A stretch of 64,000 nucleotides of DNA from Bacteroidota bacterium (GTDB lineage Bacteria; Bacteroidota; Bacteroidia; Chitinophagales; Chitinophagaceae): positions 20,800 to 84,799 of the forward strand of contig JABDAZ010000004.1 of assembly GCA_013288945.1 (NCBI GenBank). Direction: 5' to 3'. Positions within the stretch are counted from its first letter, which is position 1. Each line of letters begins with the position of its first letter. Below are positions 17,080 through 28,309 of this stretch, piece after piece. The notes under the pieces are model-generated. The model had not been told where the DNA came from. It was given only the letters and a program-made list of their open reading frames with translations, and searched no databases. A program made the translations under genes and the position numbers.

Positions 17080-17568
17080 TCACGTATTTATTTGCGCAAG
17101 CAAATCTTCCAAATCCAAGCGCTCGGTGAACATTTGCAAATTTCCGGCAGCATCAAAAGGCCATAATTCTTTTGGCCTGTCCCAATACAATTCAACGCCA
17201 TTTCCATCGGGATCGTTTAAATAAATCGCTTCGGAAACGCCATGATCAGAAGCGCCGGTTATTGGATATTTTGCGTCGATTAATCTTTGCAATGCAATGG
17301 CTAAATCTTTTCTTGTTGGATAAACAATGGCTGTATGAAATAAACCAACCGCGTTAGATGCAGGCTGGGGGCCGTTTTTGCTGTACCAAGTATTTAAACC
17401 AATGTGATGATGATAACCGCCGGCAGAAATAAAAACGGCGCTTTCACCATAACGCGCCATGATTTCAAAGCCGAGCAAATCTTTATAAAAAGCAAGCGCT
17501 TTATTAATGTCTGAAACTTTCAAATGAACGTGGCCGATATGCGTTTGATCAGGAATTTTGTAGCTCAT
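17080..17568 (-). CDS. VOC-family (glyoxalase/extradiol dioxygenase-like) protein
   Basis: 162 residues carrying one vicinal-oxygen-chelate domain: HVHLKVSDINKALAFYKDLLGFE at the N-terminus, GGYHHHIGLNTW in the middle, and LNDPDGNGVELYWDRP near the end. The His near residue 13, the central His cluster and the Glu of GVELY are the usual metal ligands. It resembles the CatE-like catechol 2,3-dioxygenase group, but VOC substrates cannot be assigned from sequence; lactoylglutathione-lyase-like or resistance functions are alternatives. It lies three bases after the ABC-F gene on the same strand, so the two are co-transcribed. Confidence 0.85.
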   Translation of the reverse strand: MSYKIPDQTHIGHVHLKVSDINKALAFYKDLLGFEIMARYGESAVFISAGGYHHHIGLNTWYSKNGPQPASNAVGLFHTAIVYPTRKDLAIALQRLIDAKYPITGASDHGVSEAIYLNDPDGNGVELYWDRPKELWPFDAAGNLQMFTERLDLEDLLAQINT

Positions 17569-17571
17569 AAA

Positions 17572-19408
<1,837 letters not shown>

Positions 19409-19427
19409 ATTTCCCTAATCTCAACTC

Positions 19428-20621
19428 CTAAATATAACTCAGCCACCAATGCTGGTGCGTGCTTTTGTATTTATTATACCATTTGCATAATGGATATAAA
19501 GTGAGGATTACAAATATCCAAATCAGGTAAACAATTTTTAATGAATAACCAAATGTTGCGGGACGAAATAAGAATGGAATATTTGGTGAAACAATATCTT
19601 TTGATCCATATCCTGAAATATAAAATCCGATTACAGTTAATCCATGAATTAAAAACAAATGAAGGATATAATAAAAAAAAGGAACGCGCCCAAACACGGT
19701 GAAAAAATCTGAGACTTTATTTTTTACATTTTCGAATAATGCAAGTGCGATTAATGCAGGCCCAATTATCATGCTGATATACATTAATGATGGCGGATAT
19801 TTTGTAACATTAATAAAAGAAAGAAATGTAAATACGGAATTTTTCTGAACACTCCACGGCGCTGGATCTCCATAAAGATTAATAAATCTTATTGCAATAA
19901 AAAACAAAATGGTAAGCGAACCAAGCATTAATAATTTTTTTCTTCTTTGCTCAACAGTAATATTTGGATCAAAGAATTTTCCTAAACAATATCCAAGGCA
20001 CATTAATCCAGTCCACGGAACAAACGCGTATAATATCAATGCAAAATGGTTTGGAAAAATTTCATAAATAGAAAAACGCGCATGATGTAAAAAATTCCAC
20101 CAAAAACCAACCTGCTGGTTGCGCGCGGCTTCCGGATAATCCAATAAATTATGACAGAATACAATCAACAAACCTGTTATTAATATCACACTAAAAGATG
20201 TGCGTATTAATAAACCAATAATAACCATGCTGATTCCGATTGCCCAAATAACTTGTATAAATAATAAATTATAAAGCGGGTTAAAAGTCCAGCCAAGTGT
20301 AAGGATTGTTATCTCTGCTAAAATGAGCCACAGCCCGCGTTTGATAAGAAAGATGCTGAGTTCTTTTTTTGTTTTTCTCAACCCTTGCAAATAAATGGAA
20401 GTGCCTGAAAGAAAAACAAAAATGGGCGCGCAATAATGTGTTATCCATCTTGTAAAAAAAAGTTGCGGCGTTGTTGTTTGCAAATTGGTTGCATCGCCCG
20501 TCATCGCTTGCACGTGAAAAAAATCACGCACATGATCAAGCGCCATGATGACCATAATAATTCCGCGCAATAAATCGATAGAAGTAATTCTTTTTTTAGG
20601 AGAAGCAATCAGCGTGTTCAT
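19428..20621 (-). CDS. DUF1624 / HGSNAT-type membrane acyltransferase-like protein
   Basis: 397 residues with about ten hydrophobic helices. The N-terminus RITSIDLLRGIIMVIMALDHVRDFF is the hallmark of the DUF1624 / heparan-alpha-glucosaminide N-acetyltransferase-like group, related to the acyltransferase-3 superfamily. It is followed by TRWITHYCAPIFVFLSGTSIYL, typical of these proteins. The conserved His in LDHVRDF is a candidate catalytic residue. It is probably an inner-membrane protein that moves an acyl group across the membrane or onto an envelope glycan. The substrate is unknown. The gene stands alone with repeat words at its 3' side. Confidence 0.82.
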   Translation of the reverse strand: MNTLIASPKKRITSIDLLRGIIMVIMALDHVRDFFHVQAMTGDATNLQTTTPQLFFTRWITHYCAPIFVFLSGTSIYLQGLRKTKKELSIFLIKRGLWLILAEITILTLGWTFNPLYNLLFIQVIWAIGISMVIIGLLIRTSFSVILITGLLIVFCHNLLDYPEAARNQQVGFWWNFLHHARFSIYEIFPNHFALILYAFVPWTGLMCLGYCLGKFFDPNITVEQRRKKLLMLGSLTILFFIAIRFINLYGDPAPWSVQKNSVFTFLSFINVTKYPPSLMYISMIIGPALIALALFENVKNKVSDFFTVFGRVPFFYYILHLFLIHGLTVIGFYISGYGSKDIVSPNIPFLFRPATFGYSLKIVYLIWIFVILTLYPLCKWYNKYKSTHQHWWLSYI

Positions 20622-20724
20622 GCAGTTTAGTTTTGTAATAAGGGATTACAAATTACTAATCTTGCAAATTATTACCAATAAAGAATGATTAACGGTTGAT
20701 ATCTTATTTATTACTAAAATAAAA

Positions 20725-22557
20725 CTACTCAAGGTTCCATTCCATTTGAAGCTTGTTCAAATTTTTATACAAACCTTCATCAAGATTAATAAGCTGCTGA
20801 TGTGTTCCGCTTTCTTTTACAATTCCTTTTTCCAAAACAATTATTTGATCGGCAGTTCTTATTGTTGATAAACGATGTGCAATTATAAATGATGTTCTGT
20901 TCTTCATTAAATTTTCCAGCGCTTCCTGCACCAACGATTCAGATGCAGAATCAAGTGCGCTTGTTGCTTCATCAAGTATTAATAAAACAGGATCTTTTAA
21001 AATTGCGCGTGCAATCGCGATGCGCTGCCTTTGCCCGCCAGATAATTTTATTCCGCGTTCACCAACAATCGTATCATAACCTTCGGGAAAACTATTAATA
21101 AATTCATGTGCGTGCGCTTGCTTTGCTGCAGATTCAATGTCAGCCTGCGTTGCGCCAGGTTTTCCATAGGCAATATTTTCGCGGATGGTTCCGCCAAATA
21201 ATAAAACATCTTGTGGCACCAGCGCCATTTGTTTTCTTAATTGTGATAAAGGAATTTGTGTTCCGTCTTTTCCATCGAATAATAATTTTCCATTTTGTGG
21301 TTCATAAAAACGCAATAATAAAGATGCGATGGTTGTTTTGCCTGCACCACTTGGCCCAACGATTGCAATGCGTTGCCCGGATTTTGCTTCAATGCTTACA
21401 TCTTTTAATACACTCAATTCCGGCCGCGAAGGATAACTGAATGCGATGTTTTGCAAACTTACATTTCCTTTCAATTTATATTTTTCTTCAACTGGTTCAT
21501 CGTTAATAACCACATCTTCAGGAATTGATACCAACAGTTCGCGCACACGTTGCGTTGCACCTAAAGTTTTTTGTAATTGGCTATATAAATCTGCGAAGCC
21601 AGCCATTGTTCCGCCTACAAATGCAGTGTATAAAACAAATGCAGTTAAACTACCGAAAGATAATTTTCCTGCCTGCATCATTCCTGTTCCATACCACACA
21701 ACTAATACGATTGCACCAAACGTACTGAACAATAAAAATGAAACAAACAAGCCGCGGTACTTTCCATTTTTTACTGCAAGCTTCACCACTTCCTGCAAAC
21801 TTTTTTTATAACGGCTTATCTCATACCATTCATTTGAAAATGCTTTTACGTTTGTAATTCCCTGCAAAGTTTCCTGCACAATAATGTTTGAATCTGCAAG
21901 CTGGTCCTGCGTTTGCTTGGCTGCTTTGCGAATGTATTTGCTGAACACAACTGCAATCACAACAATTATCGGAACAACTGCAAGCATTAATAAAGTTAAT
22001 TTTGGAGAAATATAAAAGATGAGGATGATGCCGATTATTAATGTAAGAAAGCCGCGCAAAATTTCTGCAAGCGTTGTACTTACTGCGTCCTGAATCTGCG
22101 ATAAATCAGCGCTGATGCGGCTTGACAACTCTCCTACTCTTCGTTGCGCAAAAAATTCCATCGGCATCGTTATCATTTTTTGATACACATCTTTGCGCAT
22201 ATCTGCCAATGCCATTTCACCAACGGAAGTAAAAAGATAGATGCGCATAAATGAAAAAATCATTTGCACGCCAAGTACAGACATCATTATTATTGCAATA
22301 TTTCCCGGAGTAAAATCAACCGGCGTTTTTATAATATTTGCATTCGCGCTGTCAATTAATTTTTTTAATAAATAAGGAAAAGACATCCCCGACAAAGCGG
22401 ACAATGCAATGAATAATAAACCGCTTGCAAACTGCCAGCGATAAGGTTTTACATACCGGAATATTAATAACGCCTGCTTTAAATTTTCCTTTGTAAATTT
22501 TGCTTTTGGCAAATCAGGTTTTGCAGTACCATTGCTGTTGTTGTTATTTCTCGCCAT
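20725..22557 (-). CDS. ABC exporter, MsbA-like half transporter
   Basis: 610 residues: an N-terminal type-IV exporter membrane domain with six helices (residues about 40-330) and a C-terminal nucleotide-binding domain. The latter has Walker A GPSGAGKTT (about 400-408), Q-loop ALVPQDVLLFGG, signature LSGGQRQRIAIARA, Walker B VLLILDEATSALD and the H-loop IIAHRLST. All key residues are intact. It should work as a homodimer in the inner membrane. MsbA-type lipid A flipping is one possibility; lipid, peptide or drug export are others. It is preceded by glk on the same strand with a gap of 92 bases. Confidence 0.9.
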   Translation of the reverse strand: MARNNNNSNGTAKPDLPKAKFTKENLKQALLIFRYVKPYRWQFASGLLFIALSALSGMSFPYLLKKLIDSANANIIKTPVDFTPGNIAIIMMSVLGVQMIFSFMRIYLFTSVGEMALADMRKDVYQKMITMPMEFFAQRRVGELSSRISADLSQIQDAVSTTLAEILRGFLTLIIGIILIFYISPKLTLLMLAVVPIIVVIAVVFSKYIRKAAKQTQDQLADSNIIVQETLQGITNVKAFSNEWYEISRYKKSLQEVVKLAVKNGKYRGLFVSFLLFSTFGAIVLVVWYGTGMMQAGKLSFGSLTAFVLYTAFVGGTMAGFADLYSQLQKTLGATQRVRELLVSIPEDVVINDEPVEEKYKLKGNVSLQNIAFSYPSRPELSVLKDVSIEAKSGQRIAIVGPSGAGKTTIASLLLRFYEPQNGKLLFDGKDGTQIPLSQLRKQMALVPQDVLLFGGTIRENIAYGKPGATQADIESAAKQAHAHEFINSFPEGYDTIVGERGIKLSGGQRQRIAIARAILKDPVLLILDEATSALDSASESLVQEALENLMKNRTSFIIAHRLSTIRTADQIIVLEKGIVKESGTHQQLINLDEGLYKNLNKLQMEWNLE

Positions 22558-22649
22558 TTATTTTTATTAATAAAATGCAGATTTTTTGCCGCATCATTTT
22601 ACATGCAGACGAACAAGAAGACAGAATATTTTACTTGACAATAATATTA

Positions 22650-23702
22650 TTAAACCTGCGCGCCGTAAGCACCATAATATGCTGCGCCAAGCAAAGCAGT
22701 TTTATCTTGTGTGATGATATGTAACGGCGCATTTTTTAATAAATCTTCCATGCGATCACAATCAAAATAGTTGGTGAGAAAAATTTCTTTTTGTAATAAC
22801 GGAGCAATCTTTGGCGGAATGCCGCCACCTAAAAATAGGCCGCCGGTTGCTTTCATTTTTAAAACAAGATTAGAAGATTCACGCGCGAGGTAACGAACAA
22901 AATGTTCCATTGCTTCCACGCAAATTTCATCTTTATTATCAACGGCGGCTTTGCTTATCACTGCCGAAGGATCATCTTTTGCAAGTTCTTCAGTTAACCA
23001 TTGCGGTTCTTTTTTATTTCTTAACGAACGGACAAATAAATAAATATCATGAATGCCCGGACCTGCAACTAATTTTTCCCAACTAACAATGCCATATTTT
23101 TTTTGTAAGAAATGAAAGATATCAATATCAAAATCTGTACGCGGAGAAAAATCGCAATGGCCACCTTCAGTTGGAAATGGAAAATAATTTTTTCCATCCC
23201 AATATAAACCAGCTTCGCCCAAACCCGTGCCTGGCGCAATTATCGCCATGTTTCCTTTTGTATCAGGATTGCCATTGTGCAAAGTAATAATGTCTTCTTT
23301 TTTTAACGCAGCCAAACCGTATGCAGTTACTTCCAAGTCATTTAATAATGAAACTTCTTGAGCGCCAATTGAGCTTTTAATTTCCGCCGCATCCATTTCT
23401 TCTTCCAGGTTTGTAATTTTTACTTTGCCATGAAACACAGGGCCGGCAACGCCTGCGCAAATACGATCAGGCGTTTCTAATTTATTTTCTTTCAAAAATT
23501 TTTGAATCACTTCTGTAAATGAATGATGTTCTGCTGACTGATATTTTGCTTCCTTAATCAACTCAACATTATTTTGCGTAGCATTATACAACGCCATATT
23601 TATTTTTGTTCCGCCAACATCACCTGCAAGAATTTTAATTCCTTTCTCTGGAACCTGCGACTGGCGCGGAAAAAACAATGGTATTTGCAATTCGTTGTTC
23701 AT
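22650..23702 (-). CDS. glk: Glucokinase
   Basis: 350 residues. The phosphate-binding motif ILAGDVGGTKINMALYN lies near residue 24, followed by ICAGVAGPV, SLLNDLEVTAYGL, the ATP site IAPGTGLGEAGL, the sugar-binding EGGHCDFSP and the C-terminal GGLFLGGGIPPKI. This is the Glk-type glucokinase that converts glucose to glucose-6-phosphate with ATP in the cytoplasm. About 20 residues precede the first motif, somewhat longer than in E. coli Glk. Next upstream on the same strand is a gluconokinase gene, so the two sugar kinases may share a transcript, although a -7 box also precedes glk. Confidence 0.9.
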   Translation of the reverse strand: MNNELQIPLFFPRQSQVPEKGIKILAGDVGGTKINMALYNATQNNVELIKEAKYQSAEHHSFTEVIQKFLKENKLETPDRICAGVAGPVFHGKVKITNLEEEMDAAEIKSSIGAQEVSLLNDLEVTAYGLAALKKEDIITLHNGNPDTKGNMAIIAPGTGLGEAGLYWDGKNYFPFPTEGGHCDFSPRTDFDIDIFHFLQKKYGIVSWEKLVAGPGIHDIYLFVRSLRNKKEPQWLTEELAKDDPSAVISKAAVDNKDEICVEAMEHFVRYLARESSNLVLKMKATGGLFLGGGIPPKIAPLLQKEIFLTNYFDCDRMEDLLKNAPLHIITQDKTALLGAAYYGAYGAQV

Positions 23703-23721
23703 ATAAATAATTAAATAAAAA

Positions 23722-23729
23722 CAAAATTA
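23722..23729 (-). promoter_or_regulatory. -7 box upstream of glk
   Basis: TAATTTTG on the minus strand matches TAnnTTTG and lies 19 bases before the glk start codon. No good -33 element is visible, so this is a weak call. Confidence 0.4.
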
Positions 23730-23755
23730 GTGAAAGCTTATTAAGCCATTTGTTA

Positions 23756-25276
23756 TTAAACAATGTTTGTTTGTAACTGAAGATTATTTAAAGTCGTAAA
23801 CTCATCTTTCAGTTTATCATACAAAGAAATAAATATGGAATAATATTTTTGATAAATTTTATGCTCATTAATATTTGGTTCGAAAGTTTTATTAATAAAA
23901 ATTATTTTTTTTTCTTCTTCCAAATTTTTTATTAATCCCGTAGCTAAAAAACCTATGAAAGCCGCGCCAATGGCGGAAGCATCAGCGCTGTTGGTTATAT
24001 ATACTTTTTTATTAAACATGTCTGCAATCATCTGCAACCAAAATTCAGATTGAATAAATCCGCCACTCACATAAATATTATTAATCGCACCAATTGTTTC
24101 TTCAAGCGAAGTGCCAACTTGTAGCAATGAAAAAGATATGCCTTCAACAACAGCGCGCGTGAAATGTTGTTGGGTATGTTTTGTATTAATACCAAAAAAA
24201 ACACCGCGTGCATCTTCATTCCAAATCGGCGCGCGTTCTCCTAATAAATAAGGAAGAAATAATAAACCTTCCGAACCTGCAGGAATTGTTTTTGCTTCAT
24301 CAATAATTTCAGAAAAATTTCTGTTGCAGTTTGAAGATTTATTAATAAAATTTTCGACAAACCATTGCAACACAACTGCGCCATTATTAACCGCGCCGCC
24401 GGAAACGTACCTATTTTCTGTAAGGATATAATTAAAAATGCGTTGCTTCACATCATGTTTTGGTTTTGCAGAGATCATCCGCAAAGCCGCGCTGGTACCG
24501 ATTGTTAACGATGCATCGCCTTCGCTAACGGCATTGCTTCCAAGGTTTGCAAGGCAGCCGTCGCTTGCGCCAATAATAAAAGGAATATTATTAGGTAGAT
24601 TTAATTGTGACTGAATTTTTTTATTAATACTCGTTTCAAAATATGTTGCTTGTTTTGGTTCTGATAAATAATTAGCATTAATATTTGCAAGTGCGAGCGA
24701 TTGATCAAACCAATTAAAATTATAAATATCAAACAAACCAGTTGCAGATGCGATTGAATAATCAATTTCATATTTATTAAAAAATTGAAACCAGATATAT
24801 TCTTTTATTCCAATAAATTTTTTTGTTTTTGAAAAAATCTGCGGTTCATTTTCTTTCAACCAAATTATTTTACACAACGGCGACATGGAATGAATGGGCG
24901 TTCCCGTATGTTCATAAATTTTATTTCCAACCGATGTATTTTTTATTCTTGCTGCAATATTTTTACTTCTTGTATCGGCCCATGTAATTGCATTTGTTAT
25001 TGGCAAATCATTTTTATCAACTGCAATCAAACTATGCATTGCACAACTGAAACTTATGCCAGACAAGCCTTCTGTTGATTTTGTTTTTTCTAAAATTTCT
25101 TTTAATGTATTAGTAACAGCTTGCAATAATGTTGCAGGATCGAGTTCGTGAAAACCTGTTTTTGTTATTAATGGAGAATAAGAAATATGTGCGCTTACAA
25201 TTACTTTTCCGGTTAATGAAAATGCAACTGCCTTTGTTCCAGATGTGCCAATATCAACTCCGATGATATATTTCAT
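23756..25276 (-). CDS. gntK: FGGY-family carbohydrate kinase, probably gluconokinase
   Basis: 506 residues with the two-domain FGGY kinase fold. The N-terminus IGVDIGTSGTKAVAF is the phosphate-1 motif, the C-terminal NNIYVSGGFIQSEFW is the adenosine motif, and ADASAIGAAFIGF follows. The segment SFSCAMHSLIAVDKN and the stretch GTPIHSMSPLCKIIWLKE point to the gluconokinase branch over xylulokinase or glycerol kinase. It would convert gluconate to 6-phosphogluconate and feed the pentose phosphate pathway, which agrees with the adjacent glucokinase. Xylulokinase is the main alternative. The gene lies 53 bases upstream of glk on the same strand. Confidence 0.82.
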   Translation of the reverse strand: MKYIIGVDIGTSGTKAVAFSLTGKVIVSAHISYSPLITKTGFHELDPATLLQAVTNTLKEILEKTKSTEGLSGISFSCAMHSLIAVDKNDLPITNAITWADTRSKNIAARIKNTSVGNKIYEHTGTPIHSMSPLCKIIWLKENEPQIFSKTKKFIGIKEYIWFQFFNKYEIDYSIASATGLFDIYNFNWFDQSLALANINANYLSEPKQATYFETSINKKIQSQLNLPNNIPFIIGASDGCLANLGSNAVSEGDASLTIGTSAALRMISAKPKHDVKQRIFNYILTENRYVSGGAVNNGAVVLQWFVENFINKSSNCNRNFSEIIDEAKTIPAGSEGLLFLPYLLGERAPIWNEDARGVFFGINTKHTQQHFTRAVVEGISFSLLQVGTSLEETIGAINNIYVSGGFIQSEFWLQMIADMFNKKVYITNSADASAIGAAFIGFLATGLIKNLEEEKKIIFINKTFEPNINEHKIYQKYYSIFISLYDKLKDEFTTLNNLQLQTNIV

Positions 25277-25374
25277 TTGTGAAGATGCAGATGAAAAACT
25301 AAAGTAGTATTAATTTATGGAATGAAATATTTGCAGCAATAAATGAAACTTTGAAAATATTTTATTAATAATTA

Positions 25375-26502
25375 TTAAATAAAATCTTTCAGTTTTTCTA
25401 CAACCAAATCTACTTCTTTTTTTGTGTTGTGTTTACTAAAAGAAAAACGAACCGTTATTAAATTTGGATTATTAGTAATAGTGCGAATTACATGAGAACC
25501 TTGCTCAACGCCGCTTGTACAGGCACTTCCGCCAGATGCGCAAATATTATTAATATCGAGGTTAAACAAAATCATTTCAGATTTTTCTGACTTTGGAAAT
25601 GAAACACTCAGTACCGTATACAAACTTTTTCCAAGCGTATCGCCATTAAAAGATATGCCTTTTATATTTTTTTCGAGTTGTTCTTTCATGTACAGTTTAA
25701 GGCTCTTGATATATGCACTGTCTTTTTCATGATTTGCCGTGGCGAGTTCAAGGGCTTTTGCAAAGCCAGCAATGCCATACACATTTTCAGTTCCTGCGCG
25801 CATATTTCTTTCCTGCGAACCGCCGTGTATGTATGGATTTATTTTTACGTTTTCATTAATGTATAAAATGCCAACGCCTTTTGGCCCGTGAAATTTATGG
25901 CTCGCGCCTGTTATAAAATGCACCGGCGTATTTCTTAAATCAAATGGAAAGTGGCCAACAGTTTGCACGGTATCGGAATGAAAAATGGCGTTGTATTTTT
26001 TACATAAATTTCCAACGGCATTAATGTCGAGAATATTTCCGATTTCATTATTTGCGTGCATTAATGTTACCAAACATTTTTCTTCACTTTCAGAAACGAG
26101 TTTTTCCAAATCTTCCATATCAATATGTCCGTTTGGCAACACCTTTACGTGGCTTAATTTTATTTCATCTTTGCTATGTAAATAATCTGTGCAATGCAGC
26201 GTGGCGTGGTGCTCCAGCGGAGACGTGATGATATGTTTACAACCTAAATCTTTTATCGCCGCATTAATAGCTGTGTTAGAACTTTCGGTTCCGCCGGATG
26301 TAAAAAATATTTCTGCGGGATGCGCATTTAAAATTTTTGCAACAGATTTTCTCGCGGTTTCAATTGCCATGCGGCTTTCTCTTCCGTAAGAATATATTGA
26401 TGATGGATTCCCAAATTTTTCTGTGAGATAAGGCATCATTATTTCCAGCACTTCAGGATCGAGTGAAGTTGTTGCAGCATTATCGAAATAAATTCTTTGC
26501 AT
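25375..26502 (-). CDS. Cysteine desulfurase, NifS/IscS type
   Basis: 375 residues from the ATG at 26502 (MQRIYFDNAATTSLDP). The earlier ATG at 26523 in the ORF track lies inside a TAnnTTTG promoter box and is rejected. PLP-enzyme motifs are clear: FTSGGTESSNTAI, SPLEHHATLHC, HSDTVQTVGHFPF and the lysine in GASHKFHGPKGVG. The active-site Cys lies in ASGGSACTSG and the GGSQERNMRAGTENV block is intact. It removes sulfur from cysteine for Fe-S clusters or tRNA thiolation. No isc or suf scaffold gene is adjacent, so its client pathway is open. A long palindromic repeat lies directly upstream. Confidence 0.92.
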   Translation of the reverse strand: MQRIYFDNAATTSLDPEVLEIMMPYLTEKFGNPSSIYSYGRESRMAIETARKSVAKILNAHPAEIFFTSGGTESSNTAINAAIKDLGCKHIITSPLEHHATLHCTDYLHSKDEIKLSHVKVLPNGHIDMEDLEKLVSESEEKCLVTLMHANNEIGNILDINAVGNLCKKYNAIFHSDTVQTVGHFPFDLRNTPVHFITGASHKFHGPKGVGILYINENVKINPYIHGGSQERNMRAGTENVYGIAGFAKALELATANHEKDSAYIKSLKLYMKEQLEKNIKGISFNGDTLGKSLYTVLSVSFPKSEKSEMILFNLDINNICASGGSACTSGVEQGSHVIRTITNNPNLITVRFSFSKHNTKKEVDLVVEKLKDFI

Positions 26503-26520
26503 AATAAGTTGTAAAAAATG

Positions 26521-26528
26521 CAAAGATA
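26521..26528 (-). promoter_or_regulatory. -7 box deciding the cysteine desulfurase start
   Basis: TATCTTTG on the minus strand, exact TAnnTTTG, 18 bases before the ATG at 26502. It overlaps the alternative start at 26523, which argues for the shorter protein. Confidence 0.55.
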
Positions 26529-26535
26529 TTAAAAA

Positions 26536-26656
26536 GTTGACGGTTGACAGATGACAGTTGACAGAAAAAAAATGGCTAATAGCAGGTAGCTATTAGCCGA
26601 TTATTTTCTATATTTTATTATCAAATTCCGTCAACAGTCATCTGTCCACCGTCAAC
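26536..26656. repeat. Nested palindromic repeat, family B
   Basis: Outer arms of 29 bases (GTTGACGGTTGACAGATGAC... and its near-complement at 26628-26656, with only a few mismatches) enclose a perfect inner hairpin GGCTAATAGC / GCTATTAGCC at 26574-26598. It fills the gap between glmM and the cysteine desulfurase promoter and could terminate glmM transcription or act as a mobile palindrome. Confidence 0.8.
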
Positions 26657-26673
26657 TAAATTTAATTATAAGG

Positions 26674-28053
26674 CTAAATAAATTCCTTAATATCCTGCAT
26701 TAATCTTAATGCAATATTATTTGCTGTTGTGGCAAAATTGCTTTCTGCATAAATGCGTATAATTGGTTCTGTGTTGGATGTGCGGAGATGAACCCAATCG
26801 CTGTCGAATTCTATTTTCAAACCATCATCTGTATTTAATGGCTGGTTTTTATATTTCTTTTTTATTTTATCAAAAATTCCGTTCACGTCAATTCCGTTTT
26901 GTAATTCAATTTTATTTTTAGAAATAAAATAGTCAGGATATTTTGCGCGGAAAGATTTGATGCCATTTTTATGATATGACAATGCACTTAAAAAAAGCCC
27001 GATGCCGATTAATGCATCGCGTCCATAATGCAAATCCGGAACAATAATACCGCCATTTCCTTCGCCGCCAATTACGGCGTTTACTTCTTTCATTTTATTA
27101 ACCACATTCACTTCGCCAACTGCAGAAGGAAAATATTGGCCGCCGCGTTTTATCGTAATATCTTTCAAAGCTTTTGTGCTGCTCATGTTGCTCACCGTGT
27201 TGCCCGGTTTTTTGCTCAGCACATAATCTGCAACAGCAACCAAAGTATATTCTTCGCCAAACATACTTCCGTCTTCATTTACAAAACATAAACGATCAAC
27301 ATCCGGATCAACTGCAATTCCCAAACTTGCTTTTTGTTTTAAAACAGTTGAACTTAATCCCGCTAAATTTTCCGGCAATGGTTCAGGATTGTGCGCAAAT
27401 TTTCCATTTACTTCTTCATTCAAAACAATTACTTCTTCAACACCCAACGCTTTTAATAATGGCGGAATAAAAGTGGCGCCGGTTGAGTTTACGGCATCCA
27501 AAACTATTTTATAATTTTTCTGCCTTATCGATTCAACATCAACCAACGGATGATTGATAACAGCGTCAATATGTTTTTGTAAATAAGAATTATTAATAGA
27601 ATAAGTTCCCAATTTATCAACCGGAGAAAAAGTGAAATCTTCTTTTTTTGCTTTTTCTAAAATCGTTAATCCGTCATCTGCATTGATAAATTCTCCGAGA
27701 TGGTTTAATAATTTCAATGCATTCCATTCGCGCGGGTTGTGGCTTGCAGTAATAATAATTCCACCGGCAGCTTTTTCCCAAATTACCGCCAGCTCTACAG
27801 TTGGCGTGGTTGATAAACCAAGATCAACAACATCCAAACCCAAACCGTTTAACGTGCTTACAACAAGGTCGCAAACCATTTTGCCACTGATGCGTGCATC
27901 GCGGCCGATTATAATTTTTTTACCAATATTTTTTTCTTTAATCCAACTGCCGTATGCGGCAGCAAATTTTACAATGTCTAACGGAGAAAGATTTTCGCCC
28001 GGTTTTCCGCCAATTGTTCCCCTGATTCCTGAAATGCTCTTTATCAATGCCAC
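26674..28053 (-). CDS. glmM: Phosphoglucosamine mutase / phosphomannomutase
   Basis: 459 residues of the alpha-D-phosphohexomutase family. The start is GTG at 28053. The N-terminus SISGIRGTIGG, the catalytic serine loop GIIITASHNPREWNALK, the metal loop AVDPDVDRLCFV, the sugar-binding GGEGNGGIIV and the C-terminal phosphate-binding loop VHLRTSNTEPIIRIYAE are all present. GlmM converts glucosamine-6-phosphate to glucosamine-1-phosphate for UDP-GlcNAc and peptidoglycan synthesis; phosphomannomutase activity is possible. A promoter with both Bacteroidota boxes lies just upstream. It is a single gene, with a long palindrome after its stop codon. Confidence 0.88.
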   Translation of the reverse strand: MALIKSISGIRGTIGGKPGENLSPLDIVKFAAAYGSWIKEKNIGKKIIIGRDARISGKMVCDLVVSTLNGLGLDVVDLGLSTTPTVELAVIWEKAAGGIIITASHNPREWNALKLLNHLGEFINADDGLTILEKAKKEDFTFSPVDKLGTYSINNSYLQKHIDAVINHPLVDVESIRQKNYKIVLDAVNSTGATFIPPLLKALGVEEVIVLNEEVNGKFAHNPEPLPENLAGLSSTVLKQKASLGIAVDPDVDRLCFVNEDGSMFGEEYTLVAVADYVLSKKPGNTVSNMSSTKALKDITIKRGGQYFPSAVGEVNVVNKMKEVNAVIGGEGNGGIIVPDLHYGRDALIGIGLFLSALSYHKNGIKSFRAKYPDYFISKNKIELQNGIDVNGIFDKIKKKYKNQPLNTDDGLKIEFDSDWVHLRTSNTEPIIRIYAESNFATTANNIALRLMQDIKEFI

Positions 28054-28077
28054 GTTATTGCTCCGGTTTTAGATTAA

Positions 28078-28106
28078 CAAAAATAAGGGTTTTAAGAAAT
28101 GCGCAA
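28078..28106 (-). promoter_or_regulatory. Promoter of glmM
   Basis: On the minus strand TTG (28106-28104), 18 bases, then TATTTTTG (28085-28078), an exact -7 box, 24 bases before the GTG start of glmM. Spacing and both elements fit the Bacteroidota sigma consensus. Confidence 0.65.
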
Positions 28107-28286
28107 TGCATCCTTTCGGGTATTTCACAGGATTTGAATTTTTACTAATAAAGGATGGGGAAAATTAAATATTTTACAGAGCCTTCAGCGCACATTATAC
28201 AGCAAGTAAAATACCAAATAACAAAATATAGCTTGCAAAATATACACAAAGCGCAAAGTATTATCCCCAAATAAAAAATCGCCGCC

Positions 28287-28294
28287 TATTTTTG
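28287..28294 (+). promoter_or_regulatory. -7 box of the methyltransferase gene
   Basis: TATTTTTG 15 bases before the ATG at 28310. It overlaps the upstream start offered in the ORF track (28292), favouring the shorter protein. Confidence 0.5.
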
Positions 28295-28309
28295 CTGAAA
28301 TATTTTTTT

